A stretch of 64,000 bases of DNA, from NCBI GenBank assembly GCA_028455995.1, contig JABELC010000001.1:3522501-3586500 (forward strand), written 5' to 3'. The position numbers and the translations under genes are program-made. Shown piece after piece: positions 1-11,821 of this stretch. The notes beneath the pieces were generated by a model that saw only the letters and a program-made list of their open reading frames with translations, searched no databases and was not told the origin of the DNA. The stretch is from Scleromitrula shiraiana. Its lineage: Eukaryota; Ascomycota; Leotiomycetes; Helotiales; Sclerotiniaceae. Every line of letters begins with the position of its first letter. Position 1 is the first letter of the stretch.

Positions 1-106
1 TGAAGGGGACATTGGGGTAGGTTGTGATGGCGTTGGTTACGAAGTCCCAGGCGTGGGGGGAGGGATAGATGAAGAGGGGGAGGAGAATAGATAATGTGGC
101 GACCAT
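1..106 (-). CDS. Secreted protein, 5' end only
   Basis: The start codon is the ATG whose complement lies at 104-106. The frame stays open for 35 codons to the left edge of the window, so only the N-terminus is present. It begins MVATLSILLPLFIYPSPHAW, a good signal peptide with a hydrophobic core and a likely cleavage after Ser-Pro-His-Ala, followed by DFVTNAITTYPNVPF. The third positions are C-rich (ATC, CTC, CCC, TTC), as in a well-expressed fungal gene. The family cannot be told from so short a stretch. Secretion is an inference from the leader alone. Confidence 0.6.
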   Translation of the reverse strand, partial: MVATLSILLPLFIYPSPHAWDFVTNAITTYPNVPF

Positions 107-1846
107 TTTGATGGTGGTTTGAGTGGTTGTTTTGGTTTTGGCGTAGTGCTGTTATCAGGTTGATAGGTAGAATTGGAGAGTCAAGAGGTATTAGACAACT
201 TGATGCTACGATCAATTTGTTTTTGTTCGACTTAAAAACTATCTTCAAAGCGACTGTGTAGAATTATCCAGAATGGTAAAGATGGGGGAACTCAAAGGAG
301 TTCCATCGAGCATTATATGCTCCTCATTCCAAGTACTGTGACTCCATCAACATATGCGCAGTTGCCATAGCAGCTACCAGTATATTCATAATTCTGCACA
401 GTGCCGTCTATTTGCAGATTTTTGATTGACTGCGCATGAATTGTAGTGTCCCGGTGCACAAATTCACTAGAGAGGTAATGTATTATTAGTTCTCGAGGTC
501 TTGTTGTACAACGGCCCGTTGCCATTCACCTTTCTAGATTTCCAGTCATTTACCGCAGTCGAAAATTTGAGCCTCATTTTGTACTACGTCATATGCATGG
601 ACGATTCTTGCGCATGGAAGACAGACGTCAATGTATTTTGCGCGGAGGTAAAAATTGAAATATATGATATCTCCGTTGAGCTGGAGGGTATTTTTTGGAA
701 TTTAAATAGCGAGCCTTTCTCGTTTGATATTTTATTCTGGGGATAAAACCAATCTCAGCGAGGCTGGTAGCTCAGCAAAGTGCGTGTTAATTCACTGTTC
801 ATACATCTATTGAATAGTAACAATGTTGGTAGTATGATTTCATGTTCACCATGGAACAATCCAAACTTTACATTGTTCAACTCAGTATGGCGATTGTGAG
901 TTAGTTGATATCTTTCTCGGTGGAACCTTAATTCAAAATAAGTTCGACGCTCTCGAATCTGGGATGAAAGTTCATATCAGATCAACTATGGAAAAGCAGT
1001 AAGAATGGAGCAGTATCAGACTGTCATTAAATGGAACCAACAAAGTCTGTTCGCTTGGTAGGACGTTGATATCCTCCTACGTCTTTGTACGATCTTGATG
1101 TATTTTTGAAGTGCCTAGTTTAATCAAAATCGATTTTTATATCTAAAGTTTCCCATAAACTGACCTGGTTTCCAAGTAGCTAGCTGAGAAAGTTTGCCTC
1201 CTTCTTTTCACACAACCACATGTCATAATATTGACTGTTCAACCTCTCCTTTTCAACAGTCGAATGAATGGAAAAAATCACGCTATCTGGGAGCGGCTAG
1301 ACCTAGTACTTGATTAATCGAAAACGATTAGATTCTATCTTGACGTCTATTAACCTCGGATAACTGATTAGAATGTTTCCAACTAACAAGGATTCCAAAG
1401 GATAGAAAGATATGCACTCTTCTCAAATCTCCCTGGTTCATCAACTACCAACTGATAGAGTTGTTGGTAGAGAAATTTAGATATCGTATTATTCGAACGG
1501 ATTTGCTGCATTCAGATGGGGCCAAACCTCTTGATCTATCTAGAGATAACCTGGATTCTTCTTCAAACCAAGAAAAAAAAAGTATGATTCGATCTGCAGC
1601 GTGACAAAACAACCAACTTACTAACCAACCTGAAGTAACAGTCATCATTACATGACCTTCCATAATTGGACTGTTTTCCAAAACGGGGTGAAAAATCTGT
1701 GTATGTACGATACTGCAGCACAAGCGCTTATTATCGTAAAGCCACATCATATTGGCATAAAAAGTCTATCGGGGCCCAAACTGATTTCATTATTTCTCAT
1801 ATTGAATATTTTTCTTTATCAAATAAAGCGATTCGAAAAACAAATA
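107..1846. other. Intergenic, with a possible gene relic
   Basis: No intact gene is visible in this 1.7 kb. The only coding-like signal is the relic listed separately at 313-600. The rest is low-complexity AT-leaning sequence without long open frames of coding character. The last few hundred bases should hold the promoter of the acetyltransferase gene that starts at 1847. Confidence 0.5.
313..600 (-). pseudogene. Possible relic of a small secreted protein
   Basis: On the minus strand the frame ending at 313 reads ...NLQIDGTVQNYEYTGSCYG..., followed by NCAYVDGVTVLGM and a stop. This has the look of the C-terminal half of a small extracellular protein with paired cysteines. A second frame just upstream (about 480-560) reads NGNGPLYNKTSRTNNT before a stop, and would join it only through a frameshift. 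I do not recognise a family. It may equally be a chance open frame, so this is a weak call. Confidence 0.25.
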
Positions 1847-2615
1847 ATGACTGCAAGATTCGTCGTTTCTGAGAGTAGCAAGGATGAAATTGAAAGTTTG
1901 ATGTACATCATTACTGAAGCATTTGCAGAAGATCCGATATGGAGAACGACTTTCAAGGATGTGTCAGCAGAAGGCGAACACAACTTTCTAGAGAACATGT
2001 TCGGTGTTAGATATGGTTTCGATGACACGACCAGATACGTTATAAGAAATAACGATGGGTATGTTGATGTAACCAGTCACAAATGAAACCAACGATTCTG
2101 ATGCATGATAGAAAAATTGTAGGATATACTGCTCTTCAATGGCCATGGGATATGAAGAATATCTCCGATGAAGGAAAGAAGATTTCCGAATCCGACGACC
2201 CAGAACATATACCACCACCACCTGAAGGATTCAATATGGAATCATGGAAAGAAGAATTCGCCATATTGATTGGTACAACAAAACATGGATATGATCCTGA
2301 AAAGGACTTCCGTATGTATTCAATCATTTTGAATACGTGGTTTCGACTGATTTGATATACATAGATCGAAGAGGTACAATGCTTTTACCAGAAGCTCAGA
2401 AGCAGGGATATGGAACTCTATTGACAAAACATTGCAATGACATTGCAGATAAAGCTGGTAGAAAAACATACGTTTCTGCTAGACCCTCATCTGTAAAGAT
2501 GTTTCGAGATAATGGGTTCGTGGATTTGGAGGAGCTCAATGCCCACCTGGAGAGGTTTGGAGTGATTGAAGATAAGACTAAAGCCTGGCTTTTGGTTCGA
2601 CAACCAAAGGATTAG
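1847..2615 (+). CDS. GNAT-family N-acetyltransferase
   Basis: Exons are 1847-2058, 2112-2311 and 2365-2615. Both introns are 53 nt with GTATGT donors, and the joined frame gives 220 residues. The N-terminus (ARFVVSESSKDEIESLMYII) fits the opening strand and helix of a GNAT fold. The acetyl-CoA-binding motif A lies in exon 3: MLLPEAQKQGYGTLLTKH contains the Q/R-x-x-G-x-G/A signature as QKQGYG. It is followed by a typical end, SSVKMFRDNGFVDLEE. The central HIPPPPEGFN stretch is common in fungal members of this group. The substrate is unknown and there is no targeting signal. An upstream in-frame region is open, but 1847 is the first well-placed ATG for a GNAT start. Confidence 0.85.
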
Positions 2616-4172
2616 GTATGGCTCTGATAAGCAGATCTATATCCGTGTATGTAACCTTCGGATTAGAATTAACATACATACTTTCCTAAATCCTTCCAAA
2701 TTACTTGAGTCGATTCAAAGATTGAATGATGAATTTTCATGTACTGTGGGTGGAGCTGACAAAGATTACCCAGTGCGAACTATTTCCGTTTGCGTGTATC
2801 ACCAGATATTAGCAGAACATTTCGCAACCTCAGATACTGGCATTGTGTAGTACTCATCAGTTACGTAAATAATAATCAAAAACTTGAATCAACATCTACG
2901 CTGATGGTAAAGTTTTGATGGTACTATGAGTAAAGTTGGTGGTTGAACCTTGATAATGGTGATGACTGTGCAAGGTGGGGTAATGGCACCACACCACAAC
3001 GTATGACTATAATGACCAACAAGTTGGCCTCTAAAGCACATTAGTTGTACAATCATCTAACACCAACAATGTAACAGTGATAACATGCAGATGTTACTTG
3101 GTTGGTTTTCTTTCTGTTGGTAAACAACTGATTGATTGTACCCGCAGTCACCATATCAGCTCATGACTCGAAGCTGGATAGTTTCTGTCCAGGAAACTGT
3201 TGTAACCCCGTTATTTTGATACTAGGAAACAATTTTTTGACCGAACACTCTTCAAGTGAAGTAATAAGTTCATGGGATAGTACCTCAAGACTAAATCATA
3301 GGTTTGTGAATATATGTTGGAGCGAGAGATCAAGGAGGACTCAGGGTATGAGATATGATATTTCCAATTCTATTTAATGAGATATTCTACCTATCCATAT
3401 TGATATGTTCTCATACCCAAAGATGCAAGTGACCCATTTCTTCTATCATAGGTAGCATCCTTGGATCTTGCAGAGGTTAAGATTAGAAACACTGTCTCTT
3501 AATTCTTTACTCTATCTTCTAATTCAAAGTTGTATATATAGAAGTCTGCACTGCGGCTGTTTGCCAAGTTACTCACACTGAGATTTAATTGTTTTTCATG
3601 TAGCTCAAAATAGGTACAATGAGACAGTTTCAAAGATTCTGACAATGTACCTTTTACTATCATTTTCAAAAGAAAGTGAATAGCGCGTGGTAGAGTATCG
3701 GCCATGCTTTTCATACAACCTGGGTGCTAAAAATATAATTGAGAATGTGGTATGACCTTTGATCTATTTCAGATGCGTGAATAGGTGTTACGCCGCTCAC
3801 GTACCTGCTTGGCTCATATCTAAGCTCTCATTTTAGATTGCCTATCTCTCTGCTTTATTTAAGTTCTTTCACTTCGCTCAAGATGTTCAATTCTACCCAA
3901 ATTTCATACACCGCACCCAGATCTACATCAAGCTCTTCAACAGCAAGTATATTCAGCATAGAAATTTGGAATGACTGCTAATACAATATCAGTAGCTGTT
4001 CAGATCAACAAAAAGCGATCTATCAAAATTTGAGGAAACACAGCACGCAACTTAGCAGTTACTTCCTCAACCGTAAATATATTCCAATATGATTGAGAAT
4101 CACTAGTAACGAATGACTAGTAGTCAGTCAAATTCAACAAAAAGAACCAAACCTTCAAGAGAGATCTAAAAC
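2616..4172. other. Intergenic region
   Basis: I see no gene in this 1.56 kb; open frames are short and lack coding character. The last 300 bp should contain the promoter of the secreted-protein gene at 4173. A stretch near 4080-4172 resembles the 100 bp before the paralogue at 5618 (both have CTCAAC.GTAA..., then CAACA.AAAGA, then CGAGAGAT/AAGAGAGAT just before the ATG). The tandem duplication therefore included promoter DNA. Confidence 0.5.
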
Positions 4173-4784
4173 ATGAATTTTGTAATGTTTCTCTGGTGGC
4201 TTTGCTTCTCAGTTCTCAATTGTTCCGCAGCTCCAAGCCCCCTAGCAGCACAACTTGAAGAAATTTCAACATCTTCAGTCGCCTCTCAGTTCGATAAGCG
4301 TAACCCGGTTCCTTGCCCAATTGACCCCGCAAAGCCCGATGAATGCTCTATTGTGTTCACCTATACACCAAATGTCACTACGGGTATTGTCAATGCTTAT
4401 ATCTGGAGTCCAGGCTGCAACCAAACCCTCCTTCATGCACCGTATCTAAATGTGGACGAATGGGTTCTGTTTCAACCTGGGAAGACCATGCTGTTGCAGG
4501 GTCTTATTTGGCTGTGGATGGGAGCTCCACCAAGTTTATACTCCAACGTGGCTTATGAGGGCAAGCCGTACATTGGTTCATTGCTCAATAAAGCATACCA
4601 ACCAAATCTTCCGGATGGACGATCACAAAGGTGGTTTACCTTTCCTTGTACCTACTGCAAAGACTCAACATGTCCTCCACCTAACGTGAACACCGATATG
4701 CCTAACGACAGAGATTATAAGGCAGATCAAGTGGAGGAAGCTTTTGATACCAATGTGATTTGGCAACAGTGGAAAGATGTATGA
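4173..4784 (+). CDS. Small secreted Cys-rich protein, copy 1
   Basis: Single exon, 203 residues. It opens with a signal peptide (MNFVMFLWWLCFSVLNCSAA) and a short pro-region ending in Lys-Arg (QFDKR), a Kex2-type site, just before the mature start NPVPCPID. Six cysteines of the mature part (PC, DEC, PGC, FPC-TYC, STC) are matched in the paralogue at 5618-6172. Shared blocks include C-I-V/L-F near residue 57, P-N/D-L-P/S-D/N-G-R, and F-T-F-P-C-T-Y-C. The C-terminus is longer than in the paralogue. I do not recognise a named family. By size, leader and cysteines it is a candidate apoplastic or effector-type protein, which is an inference. Confidence 0.8.
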   Translation: MNFVMFLWWLCFSVLNCSAAPSPLAAQLEEISTSSVASQFDKRNPVPCPIDPAKPDECSIVFTYTPNVTTGIVNAYIWSPGCNQTLLHAPYLNVDEWVLFQPGKTMLLQGLIWLWMGAPPSLYSNVAYEGKPYIGSLLNKAYQPNLPDGRSQRWFTFPCTYCKDSTCPPPNVNTDMPNDRDYKADQVEEAFDTNVIWQQWKDV

Positions 4785-4789
4785 ATCAT

Positions 4790-5080
4790 GGAAATGATTT
4801 CAGAGATTCCAGAGACAAGGAAGAATGATGGCAGCTTTTTCATGCTGGGAAGTCCGATCTATCAATTGACGAGTTTTGAGTATTTATGTCGGGTGCTCCG
4901 AATACTTCTCAAATGCCTGCTATATGGATCAATTATACATAAATCAACTTCCCAATACATGATATCAACCGGATCCTTTGATCTGTGAACGGAAAATGGC
5001 TTGCCTTCCCTTGTGATTACTGTCATTACTCAACCTGCAATTTCACTCACCTGACAGATTTTGAACGTGTAATTGTGTGA
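4790..5080 (+). pseudogene. Dead third copy of the secreted Cys-rich gene
   Basis: It begins a few bases after the stop of copy 1. One frame aligns with the C-terminal half of both paralogues: KEE-stop-WQLFHAGK (compare DEWVLFQPGK), VFMSGAPNTSQM (compare LWMGAPPSLYSN), and GKWLAFPCDYCHYSTC (compare RWFTFPCTYCKDSTC). The frame holds three internal stops (TGA, TAA, TGA) and has neither start nor signal peptide. It is a 5'-truncated, inactivated duplicate lying exactly between the two living copies. Confidence 0.8.
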
Positions 5081-5617
5081 ATCGCAAAAGTTTCCATCGC
5101 GCAAAGATTTGAACTCTTCTCTGATCAATTTTGATACTTGTTACCAAAGAAATCACCCCATGCCAAAGTATTTGTCCGGTATCAAGGCGGCTCCTAAAAA
5201 CGTGCAATTAAGAAATGGCATGACTATCGATTTGAATGACATAAGTAAAATGTAGTGAATAACAGTGATACAAACTCTGAGTGTTGACCTTGAAGTGCGT
5301 GTTTCTTCTCTGTTTGAGTTCTTATATTTGTTTCCAATATATTCGACACCACCACAACCTCAGAAACAATACATAGACTCAGAACCAATCTTCTCAAATG
5401 TAAGTATTATAAATTCAACCCCGTGCCTGAAATCACTACTCATGACTGATCAGATATCAACCAAATCAGCATAAATATATTTACACAACGCTCAAGTTTA
5501 ACCCACTTTCTCAACTGTAAGTCCAACGAAAACATTATTTGAAATTATTACTAACAAGCTATTAGTTAGCTAATCAACACAAAGACGGACCACAAGCATT
5601 CGAGAGATTTTCGGATC
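5081..5617. other. Intergenic between tandem paralogues
   Basis: No gene is visible. The right end carries promoter-like DNA related to that upstream of copy 1 (see 2616-4172). Short open frames here lack coding character. Confidence 0.45.
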
Positions 5618-6172
5618 ATGGGTTTTCCAATCCTTCTTTGGGGACTTTATCTTTCAATTCTCGGTTGTCTCGCCGCTACAGGCCCTTTGGCAGCAACAAA
5701 ACTCGAAGCTAATTGGACTTCTTCACTCGCTCCTAAACTCAATCATCGTGACGTAACGCCTTGCCCGGTCAATGGCGATACCAACCAATGTACAATCTTG
5801 TTCACGCAAGCCGCAAAGGACGGTAATCCCGTCAGCGTTTATGTCTGGGACGCAACCTGTCAAAAGACTATCCTTTACGAGACCGACTTGCAAGCCAGCA
5901 CATGGGCCATGTTCACGCCTCGGAAAAACTCGCCGTTGCGTAATAGCCTCTGGGTGTATATGTCGCGTGATGGATGTTACGTCTCGAATGCAGCGTATGG
6001 AAATAATATATATCTGGGCTCAGATCTCAATGCAGTACGACCGGACCTTTCAAATGGACGGACAGCGAGGTCGTTTACTTTCCCTTGTACTTACTGCACT
6101 TCCCCGGGCTGCGGAACAGATGCGTCGGATAATGACCGCAAGACTGTGAGCGCTGCGTTTAGTTATACGTAA
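5618..6172 (+). CDS. Small secreted Cys-rich protein, copy 2
   Basis: Single exon, 184 residues. Signal peptide MGFPILLWGLYLSILGCLAA, then a short pro-region ending in His-Arg (LNHR) before DVTPCPVN. It is the paralogue of 4173-4784: six cysteines match (TPC, NQC, ATC, FPC-TYC, PGC), and one extra cysteine (DGCY) is unique to this copy. Conserved blocks are the SLWVYMS/LIWLWMG strand, the DLSNGR/NLPDGR turn and FTFPCTYC. The end (DNDRKTVSAAFSYT) matches the NDRDYKADQVEEAF part of copy 1. Function is unknown. Copies 1, 2 and the dead copy between them show a local, diversifying tandem array. Confidence 0.8.
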   Translation: MGFPILLWGLYLSILGCLAATGPLAATKLEANWTSSLAPKLNHRDVTPCPVNGDTNQCTILFTQAAKDGNPVSVYVWDATCQKTILYETDLQASTWAMFTPRKNSPLRNSLWVYMSRDGCYVSNAAYGNNIYLGSDLNAVRPDLSNGRTARSFTFPCTYCTSPGCGTDASDNDRKTVSAAFSYT

Positions 6173-7052
6173 AGGGGTTACCTCTAAATCCATAGAAACT
6201 TTTCCAAAGAGGCCAGAAAAATAAGAAACGATGATTGCAGTTGTTACTGAATCAAGGTTGGAAATTTCCCGCAAACATTGTAACTATAGATTAGACTGCG
6301 AAGCTTTTACATAAATATCAATATCGTCGTTGGAAAGGAATATTGTAAATGACACCCGCTGCTTGCGAGAAAGCTTTGAAACGCCTTTGATATTCATTCT
6401 CATTCTAGTCCGAGACTCGAAGTTTGACATTGAAATCCATTATATGCGGGATAATCATCTCACTGAATGCTGATAACCAGTTTTTATGGAAGTTGTCGGG
6501 TATTTTGTTAGTTACCTCACTACCTAGAATTAGTATGTAAACTCCGCGATTCTAGGACTATTGGCCCCAAATTTAACGCCAAGATGCTAGAATCTATGAA
6601 AAAGGCACTTTCTATGTAGTAAATGGCTATTTTTATAATACCTGTTATAAATTTTGCCTAATAAGCATACTAACCTGCTTCGTAGGTCTGTTGATGGAAA
6701 CAATACCTAATGTTATACATACATAGTAGCCAAGCGAAGTATTTATCTCAATATTATGGCTACAGATAATCGAGATTCCATAAAACATTCAGGCGGTACA
6801 AGCTTTTTATATCAACTCCTGGATATTGAATTTTCATCTGCCCCTAATTTTTTTAATGTAATGAAATCATACTACTCATACAAGATATTGCAAGAAAATA
6901 TAAAAGTTACAAAAATAGATCCAGCCACCGAGACCAAACCATACCAGCCGAAAATAAAACCCAATAGGATATGCCAATCCACCAATTTCCATACCAGAAA
7001 TGCAAATCATATCATCCCATATCATTCCCTCCCATTTGAATCCATGCGTAAT
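6173..7052. other. Intergenic region between convergent genes
   Basis: This lies between the end of the plus-strand secreted protein and the end of the minus-strand LysM gene, so it holds two 3' ends. An open frame at 6756-7076 overlaps the LysM 3' end, is lysine- and asparagine-rich, and shows no domain. I treat it as spurious. Confidence 0.5.
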
Positions 7053-9475
7053 CTAAGCATCGACAAAACGAGCTAATCTTCCATTGACTGCTCTCTTGTA
7101 ATATCCCTTAACACCTACACAGTAAGCATCACCTACAACCAACTTGCAGCCTGATCCAATAGCGGGATTCCATGCCAATAGTTGGGAAGATGTAATTCCA
7201 TATTGAGTTTCAATGTTCAAGCATGAGCAAGAATCATCTTCAATCACAACCCATTTGTCACAAGTAGAGATAGTACCTGTTTGAGTTGGGGCTGGGGCAG
7301 CGCCAGAAACGGATGTACCAACAAGCGATTTGGTGGCGCTGGAGGAAGCAGCAATCTTTGTTGACGATGGATTGGCAGTTGTTTTTGAAGCGATTGAGGT
7401 TTCAACTCCTAGCGCTGAGGATGTGAATTCAATAGGAGTAGATGAAGGCTTGGATGTTTCCACTGGTTTGCTTACACCGACAGTAGTGATGCTTGATTTG
7501 ATGGAGATACTTGTACCGGAGATCTTATCTGTTGTGGTTGAGAATGGTTTCTGGGAGGAAATTACACCGGTTGACAAGGGGATTGGAACGCTTGTGATGA
7601 TGCTGCTCTTGACAGAAGAAGAACTGGCATGAACGTAAGAGGAGGGAGCACCACTTCCGTATGTGTGAGCTGAAGAGACACCAGTGCCAGAAATATTTGT
7701 AGACGATGATGCACTGGTTCCAGAAATCTTGGTGCTGCTACTTGCTCCTGTTACTGAAATCTTTGTGCTACTGCTTACTACAGTTCCAGAAACCTTGATA
7801 GTGCTGCTACTGGATCCTGAAACCTTGGATGTAGATGAAACACTAGGTGTAGGGGAAGCCTTGGATGTTGGTGGAGAGCTGCTTGAAGAGTGGATAGTGG
7901 ATGACGAAAGAACAGAGATAGAAGTTGGTTTGATAGTAGCGGAAGTTGATGCTGGAACTGGACCTACAGTCTTGACGGAGACACTCTTTGCATTGGCTGC
8001 AAGACTAGGACCAAGAGGGAGACATTTGTGGATAGGAGTGATCAAGTCATCCTTCGAGAAGAGGGTATGGTTTGATTTCCAGTCTTTGTTTCCACCAGAT
8101 TCAGAATAGACACCAAGTCCAAGGTTAACACCAACAGTTGTATCGAATTTAACACCGAAAACATCCTTTGAGTCAGGGCAAGCACCTTGAGTGTTGAACT
8201 CAGCACCAAGGTCAAACTTAACATCTGGAACTCGGAGGAACAATCCGCCACCGTATCCCCACTTTTTAAGGATGGTAAGTCCAATATCAAGACCAAGTTC
8301 AACGAAAAGTTCCAAATGACCATCAACCTCTACACTGACTTTGGGTGATTGAGGAGTAATAGTTGGAACCCATCCTTTAGAGCTAGAATCAACATTGGAG
8401 ATACCTAGAACAGCAGATGAGGAATCTGGAATAGCCACATTGATACCGGCGCTAATTTCGGCTGAACCTTGAATACCGCTCAAAGTGAAACCGGCATCAA
8501 CGCTGAACTCAGGACCCAAGTCGAGAACACCTGGAATAGACCATCCTGGAAGACCAACAGTGAACAAGTTCCAATCTTTTTTCCATCCACTACCTAAAGT
8601 TCCAGAAACACCGAATCCAAGAGCTAAGTCTGCACCGACTCCTGATGGGGTGGCTGAGATGGAGATGGAGTTAATTCCATCTGGAATACCAACGACAGGA
8701 ACGGTAGAGAGGACAATCTTTCCAACAACGTTGATTGAACCAGTGGTTTGACATCCTGGACAGTCGATGGAGAAGTCTAGACCACTCTGTGTAGATTTGC
8801 TGAAGAAGGTTTGAGGGAGAGAATGAGCTAAGTTAACCGAGAATGATTTATTCAATTGCTTGGTTCCTCTCTTGGTAACAGCTGCAGGCATTGAACCAAA
8901 CTCAATGATGGAGTTTGCACCAACCACATCCCATGTTGATAGAGTAGCGTTGAAGTTAACAATGAAGTTTTGTTCATCATAGCTATCAACGTTATGAACA
9001 ATCCATGGCTGTCTACCACTCTCGGCAGTTGCGGCACAATCACCCCAGTTATTGATCATGAAGAATGTACGGTTTTCGGCAAAGCTGACCCATGACCAAT
9101 CAGCGATGGCTGCTTGGAAAGTCTCGTTTGACTTGAAGGTGAGGGTCAAATCGCCATCACATTGAACTGCTGTTAAGTCATCTGCAAAATACTCGGTAGA
9201 GATAACGAGTTCGGTTTCGCCAGTGTTCAAGGTCATATTAACGAATGTGGATCCTTTAATTGTTAGATGTTGATGGCAGATTGTCAATGACGGCGTAACA
9301 TACCGTTTGATGAACCCCACAAAAGGGAAAGCTCATCTTGAAGAGTGATGATAGGTGGAGCATCTCTTCTTTGGAGACCCAAGTCTTTGGGATGATAAGG
9401 AACAAGAACTTCCTTCTGGGCGGTACAGCCCTGCCATAAAGACAGAGCCGCAAGGGTAAAAAGGGATTGACGCAT
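7053..9475 (-). CDS. Large secreted LysM-domain protein
   Basis: Two exons: 9304-9475 and 7053-9253. The 50-nt intron has a GTATGT donor and a CTAAC branch point, and the product is 790 residues. The N-terminus MRQSLFTLAALSLWQGCTAQ is a signal peptide. Residues about 50-450 form a beta-rich region with many Gly/Val/Ser strands and no enzyme motif I recognise; it resembles the DUF7029/DUF7223-type region of fungal secreted proteins, which is a tentative match. A roughly 220-residue Ser/Thr-rich linker follows, with repeats of the SSSTKISGT type, probably O-glycosylated. Near the C-terminus there is one clear fungal LysM: CDKWVVIEDDSCSCLN..., then LLAWNPAIGSGCKLVVGDAYC. LysM binds chitin-type glycans, so a wall-associated role is likely. 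Confidence 0.85.
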
Positions 9476-11821
9476 GATATGAAATCTAATCTAGAACAAC
9501 CGGTTGTAAAGAAAGAAAGAAAGATTGGGATAGAAATTCAAATTGTATCAAACACAGCACTTTGAATGAATGAAACGGATCAAAGATCCTAGGAAAGAAA
9601 AAAGAAGGAATGAAGAGATGCTGTGAAAGGGAATGTAATGATTGAAGATTGAGTGACACTCCTCTATCTTATATTTCAGAGATCAAAATTTCCACCCAGC
9701 CTTACACCGTTGAAAAACATTGATCTCATCATCAAGATATTTGATTAATGAGAGAAGGATTCTCGTGTTGCTAGGAACAAGATATGCCAAGAACAAATTC
9801 AACATCAGATACATGCTTCTACCAAGCCAACCGAACAGGAATAGACTCATAATTAGAATCTCCCCAGGAATTTATGATGATCAATACCCCACTGGTTGAA
9901 ATGGAGATCACCGCTAAGTAGGATGATAATCAAATGGACTTGCATTGTATTCCTTCAACACGCGAAAGGAATATACCCGTTATTTGCATGTGAGAACCGG
10001 ATGATGGAGGACGATGAAACGACAAAATGACAGCACTTTTCAGCCTCAACTTCTCCAATGGTTTCAAAGGAGCGGGAAAGTGATTAGATATGATAGCTGA
10101 AAGGGAAAAGATTAAAAATAATATATTCTCGACTTGAAAAATGGAAGCCTGTCGTGGGTTTAGCGTTTCATAAGGATGCCAAAGGAATAATCAAATTCCT
10201 ATATATTAATCTTAAATGGGGCTGTACGTAAATGATACCCTGAATCACCCGTGATGCGGAAAAGCAAGAGATTGCCTCTTCTCTTTGATACAAAGAGAAA
10301 GGTTTTATTGCAAGTCTATTCAATTCTCGTTTTTGCTCCGAGACAGGGTTTATTATGACAATGTTTTGGAAGAATCCTGGCATATTTTTGAAATAGTTTA
10401 TTGACTTTTCTTATTATGTGAGTATGTGAGTATGTAAGTATTGAATCATAGAGAAGAGATGGCGTGTTAGGGGACTTGACCCGATATTGATGTCGACCGA
10501 TCTCACGCACAGCTCAACACGGAGGGGTGTAGTGTAATTGGTCAACAATGACTCGTTAGTGCTTACATACCTATGCTTATATTTGACCCCTGGATACTCC
10601 CCACGATGCACGGATTTCGCACAGATGTAGTAACGGCTACGTTTAACTTGACATTAATGGCTTGATCTGCCAAACTTTTGACAGTATCTAAAATTCAAAC
10701 GGTTGGTGTTTGTATATGTGATCAAGGTAGAAGCTTTTGTTAGTAACCTTAACCTTGAACTAATCGGGACAATGATGATGAACAAAACATTTGGATGATT
10801 ATTAGAGACTCTTTCGACTCTCTCAACTCTCTCAAGTAGTGAGAATCCTTAATATCTCATTATTAATAAGAGACCTTCATCTACAATTCAGGTCATTTAC
10901 TACTTATTACCATGAATCTTAAAGTTAACTCTTCTCTCAAAGTGTTCAAAAGTGCGAAGTTCGGTACTTCCGTACGTACATGTACGTACATGTAAGAAAA
11001 AGCTAATTCGGGCAAACAAAAAAAGTGATCTGACAACAATGAATTGAAAACACTGTCAGATTGGGGGCTGATAATTGGTTGTTAGTAAGATCGTATACTA
11101 TTTCTATTTCGGTGGTACCTACATATAAAATGCTGCACTTTATGAAGGATGCAGCCACAACGTTACATGACTATCCACATGTGTCACAGAACTTATTAGT
11201 GAATTAGTAAGAATCTCTCCTTTTTTCTTATTGAGAACTGGATTGGTTGACCAAATTGTAAATATTATTATATTCTATTTGTTTCTTAATTTTTATTGGT
11301 AAATGAGATCAATTATTCAATATAGTGTCGCATAATGTCGCATACTGCAACCTGTGAGCTACTTTATACAACAATTCGTGGCTTATAAACCAACAAACTG
11401 TGCCTCCCAGCAATAAATTTAGTATGTATGGTATTAAGTACCTATTATTTATAGAATACTTTTCAAATAAGTTATGCATATTGTACAACATCGAAAGCTT
11501 CAAAAGGGAACCAGAATCCTTTCAATTTCCACTTTTCGAATATCTTACCATCAACACTCAATCACCTTTTTTCCCCCCTTAGTAATTGTCTCTCACAAAG
11601 GAATTTTTAACCTATCCGGTTTTCCTTTCAAAATTCACTATTTCTTGCATAGCCAGCCACTTTCGCTTACCTTGTAAGATATTTGAAAAACAAAAAACAA
11701 AAAACATATTTTAAAGCCAAGAACTTCCTACAATCTTTTTAAATCCAACACCCAACGCAAACAAGAAACAATCTCCAATCCTTCCATACACATTTAAACT
11801 TTCTAAGAAACCTTCGTCAAC
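9476..11821. other. Long intergenic region between divergent genes
   Basis: No gene is seen in 2.3 kb between the divergent LysM gene and the gene at 11822, so two promoters must lie here. Open frames are short and unconvincing. A repeat of GTACGTACAT units sits at 10971-10994. CT-rich tracts just before 11822 (about 11560-11820) look like a typical fungal 5' leader. Confidence 0.5.
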
